The notes under the pieces are model-generated. The model was given only the letters and a program-made list of their open reading frames with translations, did not search any database and was not told the DNA's origin. Shown here piece by piece: positions 1-7,093 of a stretch of DNA of 25,176 nucleotides (position 1 is its first letter; each line of letters opens with the position of its first letter). The stretch is from Moraxella bovis. GTDB taxonomy: Bacteria > Pseudomonadota > Gammaproteobacteria > Pseudomonadales > Moraxellaceae. Location of the stretch: NCBI RefSeq assembly GCF_002014975.1, contig NZ_MUXV01000050.1, positions 1 to 25,176 of the forward strand. The letters run 5' to 3'. The position numbers and the translations under genes are program-made.

Positions 1-888
1 GGACATGGGGTGATAAGAGCGGGTAGGGGACTTTTGTTATCCACCCAAGCACGCACACAGGCACAGTCTCATTTGACAGATATCCAAGAACCGATTGGCA
101 TTGCAGATACCGCCTATCATCAGCACACCAATCTAGCAAACTCGGCCATCTCCCATCAAGCCCAAGAAGAAGATGACCAATCCGCTGTTGCCCAAAAACT
201 CTCAGAGCAGTTACAGGCACTTCGTGGTGCAGGCGACACCAAAGAAATCTCATCGCCACAGCTAACCCTACATAGCCCAGAGGGCATACAAGCCTTGTCT
301 GACAAATCACTTCATTTGGCATCTGCTCATCATACTGCCGTAACCGCCTCACAGCACATTAGCCTAAGTGCTGGCAAAAGTCTGCTTGCCACTGTTAGAG
401 GGGCTGTCCGTTTCTTTGCTCAGTTGGCAGGTATTCGTCTGTTTGCTGCCAAAGGAAAAATTGAGCTCGATGCCCAAACCGATGGTATTGATGTACTGGC
501 ACTCAACAACATCAAAATCCATTCAAACAACGACTGGGTAGAAATCACCGCCAAACAAGGCATTCTCATCAATGCAGGAGGCAGCTATATTCGCATTACC
601 CCACAAGGCATTGAACAGGGTACAGATGGCGACTGGAAGGCTCTTGCCACAAGCCACGAACTCTCAGGGGCAAACAGTTTGCCCATACAGACAAACAGTC
701 CATTGTTTAATGATGAGATGTTTGTGCTTAGAGATATTGATGGGAATATTTTAGCAAACGAACGTTACAAGATTGTCAGTAAATCAGGCGAAGTGTTTTA
801 TGGTGTCACTGACAAAGATGGACAGACCGAGCGTATCTTTACAGGTGGCTTGACAGACGATTTGGAGGTATTTTTAGATGACAGATAG
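1..888 (+). CDS. vgrG: VgrG spike protein, C-terminal part (5' end outside window)
   Basis: The reading frame is open from base 1, so this is the C-terminal part of a larger protein; the GTG at base 10 is not a real start. Near the left end the motif GVIRAGRGLLLSTQA is typical of the VgrG region just after the gp27/gp5-like core. It is followed by a DUF2345-type segment with repeated beta strands (about residues 75 to 215 of the visible part). The last 55 residues (from FVLRDIDGN) form a separate small beta-rich domain with a G.TDKDG.TERI pattern, which resembles the transthyretin-like extension used by enteroaggregative E. coli VgrG1 to bind Tle1. The stop overlaps the start of the next gene by 11 bases, so the two are probably translationally coupled. 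VgrG trimers cap the Hcp tube and carry effectors. Family call is confident; the cargo-docking role is inferred. Confidence 0.93.
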   Translation, partial: GHGVIRAGRGLLLSTQARTQAQSHLTDIQEPIGIADTAYHQHTNLANSAISHQAQEEDDQSAVAQKLSEQLQALRGAGDTKEISSPQLTLHSPEGIQALSDKSLHLASAHHTAVTASQHISLSAGKSLLATVRGAVRFFAQLAGIRLFAAKGKIELDAQTDGIDVLALNNIKIHSNNDWVEITAKQGILINAGGSYIRITPQGIEQGTDGDWKALATSHELSGANSLPIQTNSPLFNDEMFVLRDIDGNILANERYKIVSKSGEVFYGVTDKDGQTERIFTGGLTDDLEVFLDDR

Positions 889-1927
889 TACAAAACAAGA
901 CAATGTTCTGACAAAAGTTATGTGGAACACTCAAGTGCTTGCCCCCACACACTACCCGATAGAGCTCGTGGCAGGAGAGAGTTTTTGGTTCTTTGATGAG
1001 ATGGGGGATGAACGAGTGGGCTTTTATGCCCAAGCTGGCGGTGGTTGGCGTAATGGTGCAGTAGATACCATCGGAGGCTCACCCAGTAGTCCCACATTTT
1101 TGCCTGTGGGTGTCAAACTGATGTGGTTATCCTTTGCAGAGTCTTGTTTTTATCACGCTGTCCTACCGTTGCCCATACAGTCATTGCAAGCGTTGGCAGA
1201 GCAAACACTTGATACGAATAAGCAGGTTATCAAAAACCTTATTACCATTCAGTTTGCCATCGCTCCACATGGCTTTGTGAGTCTGCGAGCAGGGTTTGGC
1301 AATCATATACAAGAGCTTAGCACACATAAAGCAGAGATGGCAAATGCTTCTTGGGAGTTTTTTGCACTAACCAACCATTTTTCTCCTGACTTGATGACAA
1401 TGGAACAGTATATTGCCAAACAATTAGTAAAAGCACCAAAAGCAGTGCAAGAACAAATCAAAAACGGCAATCTACCAACCAGATGGCAAGAATACAGTGA
1501 ACGCAAATTCGCTTGGCATATCGCCTGTGATGTCGCACTATTTGCCCATCAAGTTATTTATGTCAATGGCGAATCATCTTTACACTTAACATCAGCAGAC
1601 AAACAAAGCACAAATGCCTCCCCAAAACTACAACCTGCCCCTGCTTGGATAGAACTCTTTTTTAGAAAAAACAATCAGAGACATTATGCACTGGTTAACC
1701 TATCTCATCATCAGTTTGGCAAAACTGAACAGCCTGAGGATGATGTGGCGGTGTTTGAGGTATTCAAAGGCTTTTTTAGCTCAAACAGACCCACCGCATT
1801 GGTTATTAACCTAACCAAAGATATGGCGGATACTGTATTTTTGACCAATGGACACAAAGAACAAGCACTAGATGCTCACATCATCACAAAAACACTTGCT
1901 GATGATGAATATCCTTGGTTTAAATAG
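878..1927 (+). CDS. DUF2931-like protein, candidate Tle1 adaptor
   Basis: A 349-residue protein encoded between vgrG and the phospholipase effector gene. The segment from about residue 75 to 150 (PVGVKLMWLSFAESCFY, then IQFAIAPHGFVSLRAGFG) matches my memory of the DUF2931 pattern, a family of unknown function common near T6SS effectors. There is no signal peptide or membrane segment, so it should be cytosolic; this argues against a periplasmic immunity role and fits a loading adaptor, the job done at this position by DUF4123 or DUF2169 proteins in other systems. Its ATG overlaps the vgrG stop, and tle1 starts 8 bases after its stop behind a strong AGGAGG, so the three genes form one unit. Family assignment is from recalled pattern; adaptor function is inference. 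Confidence 0.75.
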   Translation: MTDSTKQDNVLTKVMWNTQVLAPTHYPIELVAGESFWFFDEMGDERVGFYAQAGGGWRNGAVDTIGGSPSSPTFLPVGVKLMWLSFAESCFYHAVLPLPIQSLQALAEQTLDTNKQVIKNLITIQFAIAPHGFVSLRAGFGNHIQELSTHKAEMANASWEFFALTNHFSPDLMTMEQYIAKQLVKAPKAVQEQIKNGNLPTRWQEYSERKFAWHIACDVALFAHQVIYVNGESSLHLTSADKQSTNASPKLQPAPAWIELFFRKNNQRHYALVNLSHHQFGKTEQPEDDVAVFEVFKGFFSSNRPTALVINLTKDMADTVFLTNGHKEQALDAHIITKTLADDEYPWFK

Positions 1928-1935
1928 GAGGATAT

Positions 1936-3834
1936 ATGGAACACACAAATACCAACGCAAACACAGGGCAAACTCCCCAAAAAAGCATCGGCAAAGGCAC
2001 GAGTAACTCCAAAGATAACTCCTGTGTTGAATGCACGGTCAATTGCTTGGAAATCAATGTTTTCTTTGACGGCACTTGGAACAGTCGTTATAATAGTGAT
2101 AGGTATAATGACCCTGACAAAGTTCACGGTGTTGAGGCAACCATTAGTAAAGGGGAGAACCAAAAAAAGACCCGTCGTCCATTTGATGGGGATACCACCT
2201 ATGCCGAACGGCTACTCAAAAAAGAGTACAACGGCAATAACACAAGTTTTTCCCGAGCTCCCACAGGTGTAGACCAACTGGCACGAGCTTTTGGTGGTAA
2301 TGAGCGTATGGTGGCACTGTATGTCGATGGTGCAGGTGCAGTAACACCTCATAAAGCCAGAGAGCAAACCAATCCTTTGGTTCCTGCCAAGCATTCTGAT
2401 TATGACCCAAAAAATGCCCATTACAGTCTTATCAAACAAGACTTCTCAGGTGATAGTATGATTGGCTCTGGTCTGGGCATGGGCGATAGCGGTGTTTATG
2501 GCAAACTTCAGCAAATGTTTAGAAAGATATATAATGTCATACAACAAAAGAGCCAAGCCATGGAGATTGACCAAGTCAGCTTTAATGTCTATGGTTTTAG
2601 TCGGGGGGCTGCCACCGCTCGTATGTTTGTTCATCGTGTGCTAAGATACGGATATGACAAGGATATTACCAAAGAGGTGGATAAGCTACTAAACAAAGAA
2701 GAGCGGCATGTCACCCAACAACCCTTTGACCATATTTCAGACAGAGAAAACCGCAAACCACCCGCCAAACAACTCAGTTTTAAAGACGACCTAAAAACCA
2801 CTCGTTTTAAAGTGAAGTTTGTCGGACTCTTTGACACCGTCAGCTCCATCGGGCTAAACCACGATGATGATGTCAAAGACGAAAAACAAGGGCTCGTCTT
2901 TAGCGATACATGCAGACCCAATCAAGTCGTCCACATTGTCGCAGGGCACGAGTTTCGCCAAAAGTTTGCCACCACCACCATTGCCAGTGCGGTTCAAAAT
3001 GGCTGTGGCTTTGAGGTCGTCCTACCGGGTTGCCATACCGATATTGGTGATGGGCTGGAGACAAGGTGGGTACAAGACAAAGAGATTAATCCTAAGACAG
3101 GGCAAAAAGATTGGGACTTAAAACATGTTGATGACCCCACCACCATTTGCCATAAATACAACCTAGCCAACCTACCCTTTATCCCCCTAACCAAAGCCAA
3201 ACTGTTGGCACTAGGCTTATTTCAAGTGGCTCAAGCCGAAGAAAAAGCCCTGCTAGAACTGCAACGGGCGGATTTTGGCAAAGTGATTGATATCTTGTCA
3301 GCACAAGGTTGGTTTGACAAAGATAAAAAAGAGATTTGGCGAGATGATGATACCTTTAAAATGGATAAGATTAAGGTGCGTAGGGATTTTAAAAATGGCA
3401 AAGACAGGGTTGATGACATTTCCAAACACTACCCCAAAATCGCCACCAAACTGATGCTTGACATTATGACCGATGTTGGTGTTAATCGTAATTATAATTT
3501 TAGTAAATATGACATGAACACCTTTGATGGTGATACAATGCTACAAGGACTTTCCAAAGACCTGATTGATAAAGCTTGGGAAAAATACCAAAACTTTAAA
3601 ACCAACAAAGCCAAATACTTTGTTAATGAAAATATCATCAATGGCACACAAGAGGGCAAAGAGTACTATGTTGGTATTAAAGACGCAAACAAAAGCAAAA
3701 TCCTATTTCACGACTATCTACACTGGTGTAGCACCATGAAAAGAGACCCAGCCAGTCTCTTACTGGCTTATGTCAGTGTTCCCCACATCAACCCAAAAAC
3801 TAATCAATTTTATAGAACAGTCTATCAAGGCTAA
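1936..3834 (+). CDS. tle1: Tle1-type T6SS phospholipase effector (DUF2235)
   Basis: A 632-residue alpha/beta-hydrolase of the DUF2235 (Tle1) family. Visible landmarks are the N-terminal NVFFDGTWNS strand (about residues 41 to 50), the nucleophile elbow GFSRG with Ser222, the strand GLFDTVSSIG with Asp300, and PGCHTDIGDG with His367, giving a plausible Ser-Asp-His triad. Tle1 enzymes are PLA1/PLA2-type phospholipases delivered on VgrG into the periplasm of target cells, where they damage membranes. The start has AGGAGG at ideal distance. The C-terminal 94 residues (539 to 632) recur as a separate fragment downstream at 4336 to 4623, so this end behaves as an exchangeable piece. Immunity is probably given by the lipoprotein gene 18 bases downstream. 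Class is confident; substrate specificity cannot be read. Confidence 0.92.
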   Translation: MEHTNTNANTGQTPQKSIGKGTSNSKDNSCVECTVNCLEINVFFDGTWNSRYNSDRYNDPDKVHGVEATISKGENQKKTRRPFDGDTTYAERLLKKEYNGNNTSFSRAPTGVDQLARAFGGNERMVALYVDGAGAVTPHKAREQTNPLVPAKHSDYDPKNAHYSLIKQDFSGDSMIGSGLGMGDSGVYGKLQQMFRKIYNVIQQKSQAMEIDQVSFNVYGFSRGAATARMFVHRVLRYGYDKDITKEVDKLLNKEERHVTQQPFDHISDRENRKPPAKQLSFKDDLKTTRFKVKFVGLFDTVSSIGLNHDDDVKDEKQGLVFSDTCRPNQVVHIVAGHEFRQKFATTTIASAVQNGCGFEVVLPGCHTDIGDGLETRWVQDKEINPKTGQKDWDLKHVDDPTTICHKYNLANLPFIPLTKAKLLALGLFQVAQAEEKALLELQRADFGKVIDILSAQGWFDKDKKEIWRDDDTFKMDKIKVRRDFKNGKDRVDDISKHYPKIATKLMLDIMTDVGVNRNYNFSKYDMNTFDGDTMLQGLSKDLIDKAWEKYQNFKTNKAKYFVNENIINGTQEGKEYYVGIKDANKSKILFHDYLHWCSTMKRDPASLLLAYVSVPHINPKTNQFYRTVYQG

Positions 3835-3852
3835 ATCACAAGGAGCAATGCC

Positions 3853-4335
3853 ATGAAACCTTTTAACATCTGCCTTATCATTATGATAAGCTTATCATCT
3901 CTAACTCTAAGTGCCTGTGACCCATTTAAAGGTCTAAGAGATTATGGACAAGAGGCAGGGGCAAATGGGAAATTTAAAGGATTTAAAAATGCTCGTGGGG
4001 AGAATGTTTGGACTTGTAAGGGGGGGGTTATAAGAGATTATGAGGGACATAGTTACCTAAAAATGTATAATCTACCCCGTGAAATCGGCGGTAACTTTAT
4101 CTGTGAAAATGGCAAGCCCAAACTTCCCAAAGACTGTCAAGGTCGGGAGATTCGTAGTGAAGCGGAATTTATTGCTTTTTGGGAAAAACATCAACTTCCT
4201 ATTGGTCTAAAATACTTTGAATGTGTGAATGGTCAGCCACGCATTCCTGCAATACAGCTAGAAACATGGAAGCAGATGGAAAGAGAAAAACCCACCTGCA
4301 AAGATTCTCGTGGTCGTAAACGCCCTTGTGTGTAA
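3853..4335 (+). CDS. Six-cysteine lipoprotein, copy 1 (candidate Tle1 immunity)
   Basis: A 160-residue lipoprotein with a signal peptide and lipobox LSAC, lipidated Cys22. After the lipid Cys there are six further cysteines, conserved in all three copies in this window, suggesting three disulfides in the periplasm. The block LPREIGGNFICENG through to EKHQ is identical to copy 2, as is the C-terminal CKDSRGRKRPCV; the segments between (about 50 to 75 and 115 to 145) differ. It follows tle1 with an AAGGAG ribosome site. Tle1 effectors of other bacteria are neutralised by periplasmic lipoproteins (Tli1), so location, anchoring and linkage support immunity. I do not recognise the family itself. 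The stop codon is followed directly by an orphan tle1 3' fragment. Confidence 0.85.
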   Translation: MKPFNICLIIMISLSSLTLSACDPFKGLRDYGQEAGANGKFKGFKNARGENVWTCKGGVIRDYEGHSYLKMYNLPREIGGNFICENGKPKLPKDCQGREIRSEAEFIAFWEKHQLPIGLKYFECVNGQPRIPAIQLETWKQMEREKPTCKDSRGRKRPCV

Positions 4336-4623
4336 AAGCTCTCCAAAGACCTGATTGATAAAGCTTGGGAGAAATACCAAGACTTTAAAACCAACAAAGC
4401 CAAATACTTTGTTGATAATGATATTATCAATGGCACACAAGAGGGTAAAGACTGCTATGTTTATATCAAAGACAAAGAAAAAAGCAAAATCCTATTTCAC
4501 GACTACCTACACTGGTGTAGCAGTATGGATAGAAAATTTTTAAGCCTGATTGGTACACAAGTCAGTATTCCCCAAATCAACCCAAACACCAATCAGTTCT
4601 ACCGAACAGTTTATCAAGGCTAA
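4336..4623 (+). pseudogene. Orphan tle1 3' fragment (94 C-terminal codons)
   Basis: Directly after the stop of lipoprotein copy 1, and in the same frame, the sequence encodes the last 94 residues of a Tle1 protein (from LSKDLIDKAWEKY to FYRTVYQG) and ends in TAA, followed by the same AAGGAGCAATGCC leader found between tle1 and copy 1. It aligns without gaps to tle1 residues 539 to 632. By hand count 21 of 94 residues differ, clustered around the middle, so it is a variant allele rather than a fresh duplicate. It has no start codon or ribosome site at its beginning. It looks like the remains of another tle1 gene that was replaced by recombination, comparable to orphan toxin tips in Rhs and CDI loci. 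Confidence 0.85.
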
Positions 4624-4638
4624 ACAAGGAGCAATGCC

Positions 4639-5106
4639 ATGAAAACCAAAGCCATGCTGATTTTATCAATTCTCTTATCATCAGCTCTAACCTTAACCGC
4701 CTGCAACCCTTTAAAAGGCTATGGACAAGAGGCAGGGGCAGGTGGAAGTAAACGTAGTGGACTTCAAAATGCTCGAGGGGATGATGTATGGGGGTGTCAA
4801 GGTGAGAAAATATCAGGTTTGGGTTTTTTGGATCGTTATGGACTACCCCGTGAAATTGGCGGTAACTTTATCTGTGAAAATGGCAAGCCCAAACTCCCCA
4901 AAGACTGTCAAGGTCGGGAGATTCGTAGTGAGGCGGAATTTATTGCTTTTTGGGAAAAACATCAGTTTCCTATTGGATTACCTTATTATGATTGTGTTAA
5001 TGGCATTCCCAAAGTAAAAGCAGAACATTTGCAGTATTGGAAAACCAAAGAAAAATACAACCCCACCTGCAAAGATTCTCGTGGTCGTAAACGTCCTTGT
5101 GTATAA
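4639..5106 (+). CDS. Six-cysteine lipoprotein, copy 2 (candidate Tle1 immunity)
   Basis: A 155-residue lipoprotein, signal peptide with lipobox LTAC (Cys22) and six conserved cysteines after it. It shares with copy 1 the central block from LPREIGGN to EKHQ and the end CKDSRGRKRPCV, but the region after the lipid Cys (about 45 to 70) and the one before the C-terminal block differ clearly. This mix of constant and variable parts is what paralogous immunity proteins against related toxins show. The ribosome site AAGGAG and leader are the same as for copy 1 and are part of the duplicated tle1 tail. No toxin gene is intact next to it, so it may be an orphan immunity gene protecting against the Tle1 variant of which only the tail remains. 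Confidence 0.85.
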   Translation: MKTKAMLILSILLSSALTLTACNPLKGYGQEAGAGGSKRSGLQNARGDDVWGCQGEKISGLGFLDRYGLPREIGGNFICENGKPKLPKDCQGREIRSEAEFIAFWEKHQFPIGLPYYDCVNGIPKVKAEHLQYWKTKEKYNPTCKDSRGRKRPCV

Positions 5107-5201
5107 TATTGCGGTATGATGTGGGGTATACGACTACAGTTATAGACTTACTATTTGAGCTTTCTTGGTTAAATCATGTTTATTTTAAGGGCAAGCGGCA
5201 A

Positions 5202-5701
5202 TTATTTTTGCGTCCAGTCCTGATCGGTGCATTTAAATTGACCACCAGTCTCCCAAAAATGCGATTTTCTGGCTTTGACCAGTCGTGTTTTTTCTGTTTT
5301 TAAAATACAAAAGTTGGTAGTAGAATAAATGTGGCTACTACTTCTATTTCCTTGATGTCATTTGGACTATTTTGTATATAGGCGTTATTATAACCACCGA
5401 CATACACACTAAACGGAGTGTTGTAGGGAAAGTCTTTATGATGGTCTACAGTAATGCAAGTGCTTTCACTAAAGCCAAATTTTTCTTTGCCAATTTTATG
5501 TGAATAATTGTACTTATAACCATCCAATCCCCTAGAAGCTAACCCAATATGATAAATGGGCTCATTATCTGTTAAATAAAAGCAGGGGTAATTATTTTTT
5601 AGGATAATAAGTATTTTACCATCTTCTTTGGCAAGAGTTGATGTAGAATAAACATGACTAGAGAATAACAATACAAGTAAATAAAAAGGTATTTTAAGCA
5701 T
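5202..5701 (-). pseudogene. Exported immunity candidate of metallopeptidase cassette 1, probably frameshifted
   Basis: Starting at 5701 on the minus strand, 133 codons are open to a stop at 5300. The product has an N-terminal signal peptide (MLKIPFYLLVLLFSSHVYS). The start ATG overlaps the stop of the metallopeptidase gene, so the pair is translationally coupled, as effector and immunity genes often are. Near the end, at about 5325 to 5329 (a run of three A on the plus strand), the sense appears to shift: another frame then continues as YSTTNFCILKTEK and ends with FKCTDQDWTQK and TAA at 5202. This tail resembles the end of the immunity candidate at 20740 to 21177 (FDFCINNKK, then NCLKDD). A one-base loss would explain the present short frame. 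General style recalls extracytoplasmic T6SS immunity proteins; the exact family is not recognised. Confidence 0.6.
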
Positions 5702-6251
5702 GATTATCTCTTGGAAGTAGTTGTTTATTGGAAGGGTTGTTTTTAAATTCTTTTAAAATGCTATCAATAAGAGGCATTCCTTTTGTGTATGGATGAGGAC
5801 TAGGAGATGTATGGTTATTTGTGGTGTCTATAAAATAATCTGCAATAATACTTCCTTGCTGCTCCATATTAAAGTCAGATAAGTCTTGATTGGATTGAAC
5901 TTTAGAAAGATACTCATAAGCATTGGCTACTGGATAACCATCATGATGTATATAATTTCTATTCCCGAAATAACCCCCTTTGAGTGCAATAATAATACCA
6001 TTTAAAAAAGTCGAGTAACCTAATTGGTACTGCCATACATGGGCCATTTCGTGAACAAAAAGATTTTTTGAAGAAATAACATCCGGAAATACCCTGCTAG
6101 GTGAAGTATAGTCCTCTTCGTAAATATCGTCAGGAAAATGAATGGTACCAAAGGGTGTCATGGCAGTTTGACTGGGCTGAAAGATTGGGATAAATCGTCC
6201 ATGATGAATCTTAACTTTATCATAGTCAATGCTGTCTTTAAATATCGACAT
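5694..6251 (-). CDS. Zinc metallopeptidase toxin domain, cassette 1
   Basis: The reading frame holds the zinc peptidase motif FVHEMAHVWQ (His67, Glu68, His71 counted from the ATG at 6251) and downstream NMEQQGSIIADYF, whose Glu may be the third zinc ligand; the intact homologue at 20091 to 20732 has both motifs. The frame stays open upstream of 6251 to about 6384 and reads sensibly there (TDWHFKENIATYF, then YRGLTANERKLV), so the present ATG is probably internal. The real protein seems to have been a fusion to the PAAR gene upstream, separated from it now by a one-base shift near 6378 to 6381. Target is unknown; the exported immunity partner suggests action in the periplasm, on peptidoglycan peptides or proteins. 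Confidence 0.78.
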   Translation of the reverse strand: MSIFKDSIDYDKVKIHHGRFIPIFQPSQTAMTPFGTIHFPDDIYEEDYTSPSRVFPDVISSKNLFVHEMAHVWQYQLGYSTFLNGIIIALKGGYFGNRNYIHHDGYPVANAYEYLSKVQSNQDLSDFNMEQQGSIIADYFIDTTNNHTSPSPHPYTKGMPLIDSILKEFKNNPSNKQLLPRDNHA

Positions 6252-6327
6252 GACAAGCTTACGCTCATTTGCAGTAAGCCCTCTATATTTACCAAAATAA
6301 GTTGCAATATTTTCTTTGAAATGCCAA

Positions 6328-6945
6328 TCAGTGAATTGGTAAGTAGGGTAGGCTGACTTTGGTATTGATTGATAGGCAAATCATACATGGCAATCTCTGC
6401 ACTTGCACTACAGCAGTCCCCTTGGGAGGGGGGATAAGTACAGGATAACTAATTTCTACCAATTCCAAGGCGGTATCTGCCTGTATACGCTCTGTACAAC
6501 CCTCATCGCAGGTTACCCCCTTAATGATAGAACCATCGGAAAATTTGAGTTCATATACCATGCCTGTAAGCAATGTACCGTCTTCACTTTGTAGGACAAA
6601 CTGTTCATCAAACAAAGGTGTGGCAGAATCGGTGTTGCTGGAAGCTTTGTGAGCAGCGCCCTTACCTTTTGTTATTTCTACCACAAACTGTGATTGCGAG
6701 GCAATGAGTTTGGCGCCACAAGCAGTCATCATGCCATCTAATGCTAAAGATTTGCCAAAGGTATTGGCACTAGAGGCGCCTTCAATAATAGGAAAGGTAC
6801 CTCGGCATTTTGGGCAAGTAACCATATCGCCCATACAAGCACCTGTTTTTCCATAAATATTTAAATTAGAGGAGGCGGTGATGACTGTACCACCATGTGT
6901 CGTAGTATCACCTTGTCTTATGGCAGGACAAACGGACATAATCAT
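6328..6945 (-). CDS. PAAR-domain spike tip protein with adaptor domain, cassette 1
   Basis: The N-terminal part (MSVCPAIRQGDTTTHGG, then CMGDMVTCPKC) is a PAAR domain, the sharp tip that sits on VgrG. About residues 112 to 180 form a beta-rich domain (FVLQSEDGTLLTG, then GVTCDEGCTERI) related to the end of VgrG in this window. The last 15 or so codons up to the stop at 6328 look out of frame: a +1 change near 6378 to 6381 would join RLPCMI to AYQSIPKSAY and continue into the metallopeptidase. The intact gene was therefore probably a PAAR, linker and peptidase fusion. Start is at 6945 or, two codons later, 6939; the latter gives the usual PAAR beginning MSVCPAIR. A promoter is visible upstream. 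Confidence 0.88.
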   Translation of the reverse strand: MIMSVCPAIRQGDTTTHGGTVITASSNLNIYGKTGACMGDMVTCPKCRGTFPIIEGASSANTFGKSLALDGMMTACGAKLIASQSQFVVEITKGKGAAHKASSNTDSATPLFDEQFVLQSEDGTLLTGMVYELKFSDGSIIKGVTCDEGCTERIQADTALELVEISYPVLIPPPKGTAVVQVQRLPCMICLSINTKVSLPYLPIH

Positions 6946-6972
6946 TACTCTCTATAAACTTTCGATATGATT

Positions 6973-7001
6973 ATCGTATCATTAAACAAAGTTGATATCA
7001 A
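6973..7001 (-). promoter_or_regulatory. Promoter of PAAR/metallopeptidase cassette 1
   Basis: On the minus strand TTGATA (6996 to 7001) and TACGAT (6973 to 6978) are separated by 17 bases and lie about 30 bases ahead of the PAAR start. The -35 box is half of a perfect palindrome, TTGATATCAA (6992 to 7001), which could be an operator, but ten AT-rich bases can arise by chance. This gives the inverted cassette its own transcription, independent of the tle1 operon. Confidence 0.5.
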
Positions 7002-7057
7002 TCATGTTTGTGGCACACGATCGTAAAAGTTAGCTTGCTCTGTGTTTGTATATTGAG

Positions 7058-7078
7058 AGAACCGTTTATCAAGACTAA
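7058..7078 (+). pseudogene. Residual tle1 3' end (RTVYQD stop)
   Basis: Just before the third lipoprotein gene the sequence reads AGAACCGTTTATCAAGAC TAA, encoding RTVYQD and a stop, followed by an AAGGAG. It matches the last six codons of tle1 (RTVYQG stop) and its downstream leader. It is too short to be certain alone, but at the other two lipoprotein genes the same sequence occurs at the same spacing, so it is very probably the last trace of a tle1 gene. Upstream of 7058 the similarity ends. Confidence 0.7.
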
Positions 7079-7093
7079 ATAAGGAGAGACCTT

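Noticed and set aside
4355..4543. Frame with ATG inside the orphan tle1 tail
   Set aside because: It is out of frame with the clear Tle1 similarity, which reads through the whole fragment in another frame.
5107..5300. Possible insertion-sequence remnant after lipoprotein copy 2
   Set aside because: No inverted ends, target duplication or transposase-like protein could be read on either strand; part of the stretch is better explained as the tail of the immunity gene.
5097..5303. Plus-strand frame of 68 codons after lipoprotein copy 2
   Set aside because: It begins inside the lipoprotein end, has no ribosome site and runs over the more convincing minus-strand tail of the immunity candidate.
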